This document shows, piece after piece, positions 1 to 6,369 of a stretch of DNA of 12,890 nucleotides. How positions within the stretch are numbered: position 1 is the first letter of the stretch; each line of letters opens with the position of its first letter. The notes under the pieces were generated by a model. That model searched no databases. It saw only the letters and a program-made list of their open reading frames with translations, and was not told the DNA's origin. The position numbers and the translations under genes were made by a program. Source of the stretch: Verrucomicrobiales bacterium (GTDB taxonomy: Bacteria; Verrucomicrobiota; Verrucomicrobiia; Verrucomicrobiales; DEV007). The DNA lies in assembly GCA_007123695.1 (NCBI GenBank), contig SLGN01000106.1, positions 1 to 12,890 of the forward strand, in the 5' to 3' direction.

Positions 1-19
1 CCCTCCCTCCCCCGGCGCA

Positions 20-1603
20 TCACGGGTCGGTGCTCGCAGACGGCAGCCGGTCGGCAAAGGGCGCCCGGATGCGGCGCAGCTCTTCCCCAGCCGCCTCGCG
101 GTAGCGCGCCAAGGTCTCCCGATGCGCCTCTTCGAGAGCGAGGTTTTCGAGTTCCTCCGGATCGGCCTCGAGGTCGTAGAGTTCTTCGGGCTCGTCGGGA
201 ACCAGGGTGCGGATGTATTTGAACCGGCCCTGCCGCAGCGAGACCCACCACGGCACGAGGAATCCGCGCAGGGGGAGGTCGCGGGCGGAGAAGTCCGGGA
301 TTTCCGCAGTCTCCTCGCCCCAGGCGCCGATGGTGTAGACGTTCAGAGCTGGATGGGGCCAGGGCCGCCCCGGATCCTCCAGCAGCGGCGAGAGGTCGCG
401 CCCGTGCATTTCCCACGGCGGATCGATGCGGGCGAATTTCAACAGGGTCGGCGGCAGGTCCACGCCGGCCACGGGCGCGTCGCACACCGCGCCCTGGGGA
501 AGGCTGCCGGGCTGGCTGAAGATGAGCGGTCCCGCCAGATTCGCCTCGTAGGGGGCATGCTTGTCGAAAAAGCCGTGCTGCCCCACCGCGAGGCCTTGGT
601 CGGAGGTGAAAACGACCAAGGTGTTCTCGCGCTGCCCCGTCTCATCCAGCGCCCGCAGCAGCTCGCCCACGCCGTCGTCGAGGGCGCACACGGTGCGGTG
701 GTAGAGGCGCACCCAGTCGGGATAGGTGTGCGGGAAGTCCCGGTCGGCCCGATGCTTCCGCAAGACGCCGTCGGCTTCGTAGTGGGTCTCCCGCATCACC
801 GGGACGCCGTCCGCTCCCGGCTCCCAGGTCGCCACCTGCTGCATGTAGCCGGGCTTGCCGGCACGCGGCGGAAAGATGTCGGCGGGCACCGGCACCTCGG
901 AGTCGCGGTAGCGGTCCGCATGCCGCTCCGCCGGCAGGAACGGACCGTGCGGAGCGTCGTAGCAAAGCCATAGAAACCAGGGCTTGGCGGGGTCGCGATG
1001 GGCCCCGCGAATGTAGTCGACGGCCCATCGGGTGTAGTTGTCGGTCGAATAGCCCTCGGTCAGCACGGGCTCGCCGCCGTCGGTGGAGATCAACTGGTTG
1101 CTCTGGTAGTTGAGGTTGAACTCGCTGCCGCCGACGAGCCGGCTCCAGACCTTTTGGTGGTCCCAATCGCGCCCATGTCCGGTGCCGCCGGTGGTGTGCC
1201 ATTTGCCGATGTGGGCGGTGTCGTAGCCCTGCTCGCGGTAGACCCGCGGCAGGAACAGAGGCCCCCGTTCGTCGTAGTCGGGCAGGGAGGCGTCCGCCCT
1301 GCGGCGCTGCGATTCGATGCCGGTCGAGTGGCGTCCCGTCAGCATGGTGGCGCGCGAGGGGATGCAGTTCGATCCGACCGCGATGGGGGCGAAGCGGATG
1401 CCGCTCTCGGCGAGGCGGTCGATGTGCGGCGTCGAAACCCACGGGTAGGCGTCCGGATAGGCGCCCACGGTGCGGTGGGACTGGTCGTCGGTGAAGATGA
1501 AGAGAATGTTCGGCCGCTCCGCGTCGGCGGCGGCAGCGGTGCCGACAGCGGAGACCAAGGCGCTTGCCGCAAGGAGGGAGAGTCGTCGTCGGGAAAGGGT
1601 CAT
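20..1603 (-). CDS. Exported type I sulfatase (arylsulfatase family)
   Basis: Predicted to hydrolyse sulfate esters, probably on sulfated glycans, outside the cytoplasm. The 527-residue product starts with a twin-arginine-like signal (SRRRLSLLA, residues 4-12, then a hydrophobic stretch ending AAAADA near 27). The mature part opens with the family metal-binding strand NILFIFTDD (D39, D40). The sulfatase signature NCIPSRATMLTGR puts Cys80 in C-x-P-S-R, the residue converted to formylglycine in this family. Other conserved elements are GKWH (K134, H136), APHGPF (H219) and TSDQG (D335, Q336) with H343 and K348. The C-terminal end shows the usual RFKYI and ELYDLEADPEE elements. Length fits the family. 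The ATG has no clear Shine-Dalgarno, but the signal peptide supports it. A maturation enzyme is required for activity in this family and is not in the window. The substrate cannot be told from sequence. Family call is firm. Confidence 0.95.
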   Translation of the reverse strand: MTLSRRRLSLLAASALVSAVGTAAAADAERPNILFIFTDDQSHRTVGAYPDAYPWVSTPHIDRLAESGIRFAPIAVGSNCIPSRATMLTGRHSTGIESQRRRADASLPDYDERGPLFLPRVYREQGYDTAHIGKWHTTGGTGHGRDWDHQKVWSRLVGGSEFNLNYQSNQLISTDGGEPVLTEGYSTDNYTRWAVDYIRGAHRDPAKPWFLWLCYDAPHGPFLPAERHADRYRDSEVPVPADIFPPRAGKPGYMQQVATWEPGADGVPVMRETHYEADGVLRKHRADRDFPHTYPDWVRLYHRTVCALDDGVGELLRALDETGQRENTLVVFTSDQGLAVGQHGFFDKHAPYEANLAGPLIFSQPGSLPQGAVCDAPVAGVDLPPTLLKFARIDPPWEMHGRDLSPLLEDPGRPWPHPALNVYTIGAWGEETAEIPDFSARDLPLRGFLVPWWVSLRQGRFKYIRTLVPDEPEELYDLEADPEELENLALEEAHRETLARYREAAGEELRRIRAPFADRLPSASTDP

Positions 1604-1641
1604 GGTCGTGTCGATCTATCGTGAACTGCCGAGTGGAAACC

Positions 1642-1668
1642 GTAGCATGGGCATCCTGCCCATGCACC
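1642..1668 (+). repeat. REP-like hairpin, copy 1
   Basis: A perfect inverted repeat has arms GCATGGGCA (1645-1653) and TGCCCATGC (1657-1665) around a TCC loop. It is flanked by GTA on the left and ACC on the right. The same arrangement recurs in opposite orientation at 1765-1791. The sulfatase gene lies to the left, so a transcript in either direction would fold it. There is no T-run, so it is not an obvious intrinsic terminator. Confidence 0.85.
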
Positions 1669-1764
1669 TCGGGACAGGCGTCGAAGATCCGCCACGGTTC
1701 GAATGCAGAAAAGGGCGCGAACCAGAGCGATCGGAGCAGGTCGGGAAGCCGGTCGCCAAAGGCC

Positions 1765-1791
1765 GGTGCATGGGCTGGAAGCCCATGCTAC
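1765..1791 (-). repeat. REP-like hairpin, copy 2 (inverted relative to copy 1)
   Basis: A perfect inverted repeat has arms GCATGGGCT (1768-1776) and AGCCCATGC (1780-1788). Read on the minus strand it matches copy 1 over the GTA flank, both arms, the TCC loop and the ACC flank. The only difference inside this unit is the loop-closing pair, A:T in copy 1 and T:A here. That is a compensatory swap which keeps the hairpin intact. The two copies face each other across about 100 bases, a REPIN/BIME-like layout. No RAYT-type transposase is present in the window. Confidence 0.85.
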
Positions 1792-1838
1792 ATGGTTTCG
1801 CTCCCTCTCGTCGTTTCCACTTACGGAGCAACCCTCCA

Positions 1839-1904
1839 AACAGGGTCATGCGCCCGATCCAACAGGGTCAGGTAGCCGACTCGACAGGGTTCCGAAGCCG
1901 CAAG
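1839..1904 (+). repeat. Three imperfect 22-bp tandem repeats with an ACAGGGT core
   Basis: Copies start at 1839, 1861 and 1883, exactly 22 bases apart. The first two begin with the identical AACAGGGTCA. The third begins GACAGGGTTC. A second block resembling GCCGA or CCCGA recurs near the end of each unit. An ACCCT at 1831-1835 forms an inverted pair with the first AGGGT. The array ends about 120 bases before the flavocytochrome start. The period of two helical turns would suit a protein binding one DNA face, but it could also be a decayed repeat. The array is seen; the function is inference. Confidence 0.6.
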
Positions 1905-2025
1905 GCCGAGATGCGACCGAGCCTTGCCTATAGGGAAGAATTCCACCACACTCTCCGCAGACCCCCAGGACTGTTCCGCCCGACTCCCTGCGGCAACCCC
2001 GCGCCCGTCGCCGGGTGCTTCCCCG

Positions 2026-3396
2026 ATGGCTTTCTCCCCTTCCCGCCCGACCAAGCCCCGCCTCCCGACCGGATCCGGAACGGCGCGGGCGGCGTTCTGG
2101 ATCGGGCTCTACCTGTGCGCCGTCGTCGCGCCCTTGGGGGTGCTGCTTTCCTCTACGACGCCGGCCGGAGGCGGATTCGTCTGGGAGGCCGGGATCGGAT
2201 TCGGATTCGCCGGCCTGGCGATGATGGCGGTCCAGTTCCTCCTCACGGCCCGCTTTCGAAGGGCGGCGGCGCCCTTCGGAATCGATCTGATCTACTATTT
2301 CCATCGCTTTCTCGCCTACGGCATCGTTCTTGTCGTGCTGCTGCACCCAGTGCTCCTCGCCTGGGAAAATCCCGCGGTTCTCGCCTCCTGCAACCTGCGG
2401 GAGGCGTCTTGGTCGATGCTGTCCGGCTTCGGATCGGCGCTGCTCCTGCTCGCCATGGTGCTGGTGTCGGCGGGGCGCAAGCTCATCCGGCTGCCCTACG
2501 AAGCTTGGCGGATCTCGCACCTCGCCCTCGCAATCGGGGCGGTGGGGCTCGGATTCGCCCACATGGCGGGCATCGCGCACGCCAGCGCCTCGCCCATTGT
2601 CCGGACGCTTTGGACCGGCATCGGTTGTTCCCTCGCCACCGTGGTGCTCTGGGTTCGCTTCCTCCGTCCGCTCCTGCTGCTGCGCCGCCCCTGGAGGGTG
2701 GAATCGGTGAGACGGGAACCGGGTTCCGCATGGACCATGACCCTGGCCCCCGACGGGCACCCGGGAATTTCCTTCCAACCCGGCCAATTCGCCTGGGTGA
2801 CCCTGCGGCATTCCCCCTTCGCCATGAGGGAGCATCCCTTCTCCATTGCCTCCGCTCCCGGCGCAGACGGACGGCTCGCCTTTACAATCAAGGAACTCGG
2901 CGACTTCACCCGGCGTCTCGGGGAAATCGGGGAGGGCGAGAGGGCCTACGTCGATGGTCCCTACGGAGCCTTCAGCTGCGACCGGCATCCCGATGCGGCG
3001 GGCTACGCCTTCATCGCCGGCGGCATCGGAGTTTCGCCGATGGCGGGGATGCTGCGGGCGCTCGCGGAACGCGGCGACAAACGGCCCCTCCTGCTCGTCA
3101 GCGCCAATGCCGCACTCGACCGCATGCCCCTGCGCGAGGAGATGGCCGTCCTCGTTGGGACGCTCGATCTGCGCTTCGTCCCCGTGCTGGAGAATCCGCC
3201 CGAGGGCTGGCAGGGCGAGAGCGGCTACGTCACCGAGGAGGTTCTCGCCCGGCATCTGCCTCCGGCAGAGGAACGGCGGGACTGGCATTGCTTCCTCTGC
3301 GGTCCTCTGCCGATGACCCGCTCGGTCGAGATTTCCCTGAGGCGGCTCGGCATTCCTCCCGACCGCATTCACGTGGAACTCTTCGACATGGCGTGA
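2026..3396 (+). CDS. Six-helix flavocytochrome b, ferric reductase/NOX superfamily
   Basis: Predicted inner-membrane enzyme passing electrons from cytoplasmic NAD(P)H through FAD and two b-type hemes to the other side of the membrane. The 456-residue product has about six helices (near 22-42, 52-76, 88-112, 131-149, 161-184 and 193-214). Helix 3 carries H93 and H107, and helix 5 carries H165 and H179. Both pairs are spaced HX13H, the bis-heme pattern of this superfamily. The C-terminal half holds REHPFSIAS (about 268-276, FAD), KELGDFT (289-295), YVDGPYGAF (308-316), FIAGGIGVSPM (329-339, NAD(P)H), CGPLPM (425-430) and a terminal ELF. All expected elements are present. I chose the ATG at 2026; a TTG at 1924 would add a low-complexity leader. 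nrfA follows after 34 bases, suggesting co-transcription. The natural acceptor is unknown: ferric iron, oxygen or a periplasmic cytochrome are all possible. Confidence 0.9.
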   Translation: MAFSPSRPTKPRLPTGSGTARAAFWIGLYLCAVVAPLGVLLSSTTPAGGGFVWEAGIGFGFAGLAMMAVQFLLTARFRRAAAPFGIDLIYYFHRFLAYGIVLVVLLHPVLLAWENPAVLASCNLREASWSMLSGFGSALLLLAMVLVSAGRKLIRLPYEAWRISHLALAIGAVGLGFAHMAGIAHASASPIVRTLWTGIGCSLATVVLWVRFLRPLLLLRRPWRVESVRREPGSAWTMTLAPDGHPGISFQPGQFAWVTLRHSPFAMREHPFSIASAPGADGRLAFTIKELGDFTRRLGEIGEGERAYVDGPYGAFSCDRHPDAAGYAFIAGGIGVSPMAGMLRALAERGDKRPLLLVSANAALDRMPLREEMAVLVGTLDLRFVPVLENPPEGWQGESGYVTEEVLARHLPPAEERRDWHCFLCGPLPMTRSVEISLRRLGIPPDRIHVELFDMA

Positions 3397-3430
3397 GAAG
3401 GGATCGCAGACTTATCTTTGCAAACGGATC

Positions 3431-4690
3431 ATGAGAGAGACTCGAGCCAAGCTCCTGGTGCTGGCGACCATGCTGATGGCCATGGCGGCAGTGCTCGGCT
3501 ACGCCTTTCTCCAGCAGCGTGCCGCGAGGGCCCTGGCGACGGCGACCGATCCCGACCTGTGGGCCGCGCTCTTTCCCCGGCAGCACGCTTCCTTCTCGCA
3601 GACGCGCATCGACACCGGTCGCACCGCCTACGGCGGCAGCACGCCCTACGACAAGCTGGAGGCGAACCCCTTTCGCCGCCGTGCCTGGGCGGGGCATCCC
3701 TTCGAGCTGGAATACCGGGCCTCCCGCGGCCACTACTGGGCACAGATCGACCAGCGGGAAAGCCGGAGAACGAAGGAGCGGGACCAGCCCGCCGCCTGCA
3801 TCCACTGCCATGCCGCCGAAGCTCCCGCGCTGGTCGCCGAGTTCGGCTGGGACGGCTTCCACCGCCACCGCTACGACGATCTCCGCGACCGCCTCGCGCA
3901 CGGGAGCAGTTGCGCCGACTGCCACGCCCCCGGCGGCATGGAACTGCGGGTGAACCGCACCGCCTTCGTGCGGGCAATGGAGCGGGCGGGCCGGGGCGAA
4001 GAGCTGGCGCAGGCCGGTCCGGCGGCCATGCGCAGCTTCGTCTGCGCCCAATGCCACGCGGAATACTACTTCTCCGCCCCCCTCCAGGAGCTGGTCTTTC
4101 CCTGGGACGAAGGCCTGCGTCTCGAGGACATCGAGCGCTACTACGACGAGCGCGGCTTCCACGACTGGATCCACGCCGAGACCGGGGCGCCGCTTGTGAA
4201 GATCCAGCATCCCGAGTTCGAGATGCACTCGACCGGCCTCCACGCCTCGCTCGGGGTCTCCTGCGCCGACTGCCACATGCCGCGCGAGGCGGGCGAGGGA
4301 GGGCTCGTCACCGACCATTGGATCCGCAGCCCCCTCACCAACGCCAAGGCATCGTGCCTCGGCTGCCACCAGGGCGGCGAACAAGCCCTCATCGAGCGGT
4401 CGGTGGCGGTCCAGCGGCGCACCGTCACCCTGCTGGCAGAGGCCGAGGAGGCCCTCGCCGATCTGATGGACGCGATCGTCGCCGCCAAGGAGGGCGGAGT
4501 CGGCACCGAGGGCCTGGAGGCGTCCCGCCGGGCCCATCGCGCCGCACAGATGCGGTGGGATTTCGTCGATGCCGAGAACTCAACCGGCTTCCACTCGCCC
4601 CGCGAAGCGGCCCGCCTCCTCGAAGACGCCGCCGAGATCGCCCGCGAGGGGGCGACCGCCGCGAGAGAGGCGACTGGGGGCGACCGATGA
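3431..4690 (+). CDS. nrfA: Pentaheme cytochrome c nitrite reductase, CxxCH variant
   Basis: Predicted periplasmic enzyme reducing nitrite to ammonium with six electrons. The 419-residue product has an N-terminal hydrophobic signal or anchor (residues 7-27) and five heme-binding motifs: CIHCH (123-127), CADCH (161-165), CAQCH (205-209), CADCH (278-282) and CLGCH (309-313). The third lies in CAQCHAEYYF, a hallmark of NrfA. Catalytic-pocket residues correspond to Y213, H260 in KIQHPE and an Arg at about 112-113. E211, Y212, K257 and Q259 match the calcium-site residues of E. coli NrfA. H271 and H388 are likely distal heme ligands. The first motif ends in His, whereas most NrfA proteins have CxxCK there. 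The protein is shorter than E. coli NrfA (478 residues). The usual donor genes nrfH or nrfBCD are absent nearby; a flavocytochrome gene precedes it by 34 bases. The start has only a weak GGA upstream. The family call is strong. Confidence 0.93.
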   Translation: MRETRAKLLVLATMLMAMAAVLGYAFLQQRAARALATATDPDLWAALFPRQHASFSQTRIDTGRTAYGGSTPYDKLEANPFRRRAWAGHPFELEYRASRGHYWAQIDQRESRRTKERDQPAACIHCHAAEAPALVAEFGWDGFHRHRYDDLRDRLAHGSSCADCHAPGGMELRVNRTAFVRAMERAGRGEELAQAGPAAMRSFVCAQCHAEYYFSAPLQELVFPWDEGLRLEDIERYYDERGFHDWIHAETGAPLVKIQHPEFEMHSTGLHASLGVSCADCHMPREAGEGGLVTDHWIRSPLTNAKASCLGCHQGGEQALIERSVAVQRRTVTLLAEAEEALADLMDAIVAAKEGGVGTEGLEASRRAHRAAQMRWDFVDAENSTGFHSPREAARLLEDAAEIAREGATAAREATGGDR

Positions 4691-4748
4691 GAGCCCGACT
4701 CGCAACGCACCGCCGGACGCGTCGATGCAAAAATCCGATCGCTCCGGC

Positions 4749-5039
4749 TCAGTTCTGGCCGTGGACGAAGTGGCAGGGCCGGGAGCCCATGCCGATGAGA
4801 ACATGCGCGAGGCCTGGATGATACCGCACGATGTCCTCGGCAAGCGCCCGCAAGCCTTCCTCGAAGGCCAGCCGCGTCTCGGGATCGGATCCGCAGTTGG
4901 CGCCGGGATCGGAGGAAGCTGCGGCAAGCAAGGCCAAGGCCTTCGAACTGTCGGAGTCGGATTCGGGAAAATGCATTGGTTTCGTGCGGTTGGGGCTGGT
5001 GGTGCTGGGCTTGGGAATGGAACGGAGCAGGAAGATCAA
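4749..5039 (-). CDS. Small protein of unknown function, coupled to the RHH-like gene
   Basis: I do not recognise this product. Read from a TTG at 5039 it has 96 residues, and the start overlaps the upstream stop as TTGA, which suggests translational coupling. An ATG at 4976 would give 75 residues beginning MHFPESDSD. The first 45 residues are Ser/Pro-rich and probably disordered. Residues about 54-82 (ETRLAFEEGLRALAEDIVRY) look like an amphipathic helix. The end, GMGSRPCHFVHGQN, has a Cys and two His but no recognisable metal motif. There is no signal peptide or membrane helix. Being second behind a small DNA-binding-type gene resembles toxin-antitoxin or regulator-partner pairs, but no toxin fold is recognisable. 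It converges on nrfA, ending 58 bases from that stop. The reality of the gene is likely but not certain. Confidence 0.6.
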   Translation of the reverse strand: MIFLLRSIPKPSTTSPNRTKPMHFPESDSDSSKALALLAAASSDPGANCGSDPETRLAFEEGLRALAEDIVRYHPGLAHVLIGMGSRPCHFVHGQN

Positions 5040-5248
5040 TCCATGGGCAGCGGCGCATAGCTCGGGCGAGGAGCTTGCCCTTCGCGCTGCAAGTCCCGGA
5101 TCTTCTCCTTGAGCAATGCGTGGGCGGTGTCGGCCGCGTTTTTCCCGTAGAACCCGGACTTCGAGAGCAACTCCAGCAGGTCCTTCACCTGCTGGGTCGT
5201 GGAGATCGTGATCTGCACGGTCTCCGCTGTGTTCTTCGGTCTCGCCAT
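5036..5248 (-). CDS. Putative ribbon-helix-helix DNA-binding protein
   Basis: The 70-residue product has the size and order expected of a ribbon-helix-helix regulator. A short strand, TVQITIST (residues 10-17), is followed by helix QQVKDLLELLSKSG (19-32), a turn with a Gly (FYGKN), and a second helix NAADTAHALLKEKIRDL (37-53). The tail is basic then Pro-rich. Such proteins dimerise and bind short inverted repeats through the strand. The gene has the best translation start in the window (GGGAG at 5253-5257, four bases before the ATG) and a strong promoter. A 15-bp dyad over the -35 box is a natural candidate operator for autoregulation. It overlaps the next gene by four bases. The fold assignment comes from pattern only. 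It could also be an antitoxin. Confidence 0.75.
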   Translation of the reverse strand: MARPKNTAETVQITISTTQQVKDLLELLSKSGFYGKNAADTAHALLKEKIRDLQREGQAPRPSYAPLPMD

Positions 5249-5281
5249 AAATCTCCCGCAGTTGGGAATAAGAATGGCATT

Positions 5282-5309
5282 GTTATAGGATTTTTCTGAT
5301 CCAAGTCAA
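5282..5309 (-). promoter_or_regulatory. Sigma70-type promoter for the RHH-like gene
   Basis: On the minus strand a -35 box TTGACT (5304-5309) and a -10 box TATAAC (5282-5287) are separated by 16 bases. Each matches the consensus at five of six positions. Transcription would begin near 5275, giving a leader of about 27 bases that includes the GGGAG ribosome-binding site. The surrounding segment is strikingly AT-rich compared with the rest of the window. This is the most convincing promoter I can see here. Confidence 0.75.
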
Positions 5310-5319
5310 AGAAATTGAC
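5305..5319. promoter_or_regulatory. 15-bp dyad overlapping the -35 box, candidate operator
   Basis: GTCAA (5305-5309) and TTGAC (5315-5319) form a perfect inverted repeat around AGAAA. The left arm is five of the six bases of the minus-strand -35 box, so a protein bound here would block RNA polymerase. Short dyads of this kind are usual RHH-protein operators. A chance dyad with five-base arms is possible. Confidence 0.45.
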
Positions 5320-5471
5320 GAACTCAGCCGCATTTTTTTTCGTCTCCTCCGAAAAAGGCGCACTTCCGAACACGGAAAGCGATTCGGCCGGTGCTGAATC
5401 ACGCGATGCGGGCACCGAATCGGCGAGCAAAGAGATTGCGAAGGGCCCGGCAAAGGGCGAACTTCGCAACC

Positions 5472-6347
5472 ATGCGCAAGACCCCATCGACCCTTTTCGC
5501 CCGGGCTCTGGCCCCGCTCTTCGTCGCCGTGCTCTTCCTCTGCGCCTGCCAGGAGAAGCCCCAGGCCACCGGAACCGGCGCAGAGATGAACGAGCTGACT
5601 CCCGAGCTGCCGACGCTGCCCGAGTCTCCTGCTGCGCCCGCCGAGCAGGAGACTCCCGCAGAACCCGAAGCCACCGCGCCTGCGCCCGAAGCGTCCGGAT
5701 CCGCCGCGGCTCCAGTCCCGCCCGCGCCCGCGCCCGAAGACGCCTCGCCCGCACCCGCCGATACGGCTGCGCTCGTAAGCTCCACCAACGAAGAGAAAAT
5801 GAAGACCGAAGAAGCCCCCGCCTCCCCCTCGACCGAAGTCATCACCCTCGGAGGCGGCTGCTTCTGGTGTACCGAGGCGGTGATGCAGCGGCTCGAGGGC
5901 GTCCTCGAAGTCGTCTCGGGCTACATGGGCGGCCATGTCGAAAATCCGACCTACGAGCAGATCTGCACCAAGACGACGGGCCACGCCGAAGTCATCCAGG
6001 TCACCTTCGACCCGGGCCGCATCACCCTCGACGAGGTCCTCGACGTCTTCTGGCAGGCCCACGATCCCACGACCCTCAACCGCCAGGGCGCCGACGTGGG
6101 GCCGCAGTACCGCTCGGTGATCTTCTACCACACGCCCGAGCAGCGGAACATCGCGATGCAGTCGATGAAGAGCCTCGACGAGAGCGGGGTCTACGCCGAC
6201 CCCGCCGTCACCGAGATCTCCGAGGCATCCACCTTCTGGGTCGCCGAAGACTACCACCAGAACTACTACGCGCTGAACAAGGACAAGAACCCCTACTGCC
6301 GCGTCGTCATTTCTCCGAAGCTGAAGAAGCTCGGGCTCGACCAATAG
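5472..6347 (+). CDS. msrA: Lipoprotein-type peptide methionine sulfoxide reductase A
   Basis: Reduces methionine-S-sulfoxide in oxidised proteins, here predicted in the cell envelope. The 291-residue product opens with a lipoprotein-type signal peptide (hydrophobic 11-23, LFLCAC with Cys26 as the likely lipidated residue). Residues about 30-120 form a Pro/Ala/Glu-rich linker with no fold. The catalytic domain begins near 122 and carries GGGCFWCTE (Cys130 nucleophile, Glu135). Other family segments are SGYMGGH (149-155), TGHAEVIQVTFDP (169-181), FWQAHDPTTLNRQG (193-206), GPQYRSVIFY (210-219) and AEDYHQNYY (258-266). Most MsrA proteins read GCFWG; here a second Cys (Cys133) replaces that Gly. 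Cys276 near the end is a possible resolving Cys. I chose the ATG at 5472 because it places the lipobox correctly; in-frame starts upstream would add a basic leader. A membrane-protein gene follows after 22 bases. Confidence 0.92.
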   Translation: MRKTPSTLFARALAPLFVAVLFLCACQEKPQATGTGAEMNELTPELPTLPESPAAPAEQETPAEPEATAPAPEASGSAAAPVPPAPAPEDASPAPADTAALVSSTNEEKMKTEEAPASPSTEVITLGGGCFWCTEAVMQRLEGVLEVVSGYMGGHVENPTYEQICTKTTGHAEVIQVTFDPGRITLDEVLDVFWQAHDPTTLNRQGADVGPQYRSVIFYHTPEQRNIAMQSMKSLDESGVYADPAVTEISEASTFWVAEDYHQNYYALNKDKNPYCRVVISPKLKKLGLDQ

Positions 6348-6369
6348 TCTTCGCGGGGCCCGCCGCCGA

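Larger units (their letters stand above)
1604..2025. other. Gene-free spacer between divergent sulfatase and flavocytochrome genes
   Basis: About 420 bases separate the two divergent starts. The stretch holds two inverted copies of a REP-like hairpin (1642-1668 and 1765-1791) and a short 22-bp tandem repeat (1839-1904). It must contain promoters for both flanking genes, but I found no convincing -35/-10 pair on either strand. A TATAGG at 1929-1934 lacks a matching -35 box. Open frames crossing the stretch in several registers are repeat-derived and show no protein-like features. Confidence 0.75.

Noticed and set aside
1594..1602. AAGGGTCA at the sulfatase start as a fourth copy of the 22-bp repeat core
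   Set aside because: It encodes the first residues of the sulfatase, is out of phase with the array and matches only a few bases.
122..1624. Plus-strand open frames (122-973 and 998-1624) inside the sulfatase gene
   Set aside because: The opposite strand carries an intact sulfatase with all catalytic motifs. These are antisense shadows.
1924..2025. N-terminal extension of the flavocytochrome from a TTG at 1924
   Set aside because: The 34 added residues are low-complexity Ser/Pro/Ala with no signal or helix, and no ribosome-binding site supports the TTG.
1846..3372. A 508-codon open frame on the minus strand across the flavocytochrome gene
   Set aside because: It is compositionally skewed, rich in Arg, Gly, Glu and His, without any motif. 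The plus strand encodes a complete flavocytochrome.
5296..5340. Dyad followed by T8 (5333-5340), resembling an intrinsic terminator on the plus strand
   Set aside because: The stem is short, AT-rich and interrupted by an internal loop. No plus-strand gene ends here, and the dyad is better explained as part of the minus-strand promoter.
5391..5471. Longer MsrA starting at a TTG at 5391 or an ATG further in
   Set aside because: The added residues are Arg-rich and would bury the lipoprotein signal. The ATG at 5472 puts Cys26 at the expected place.
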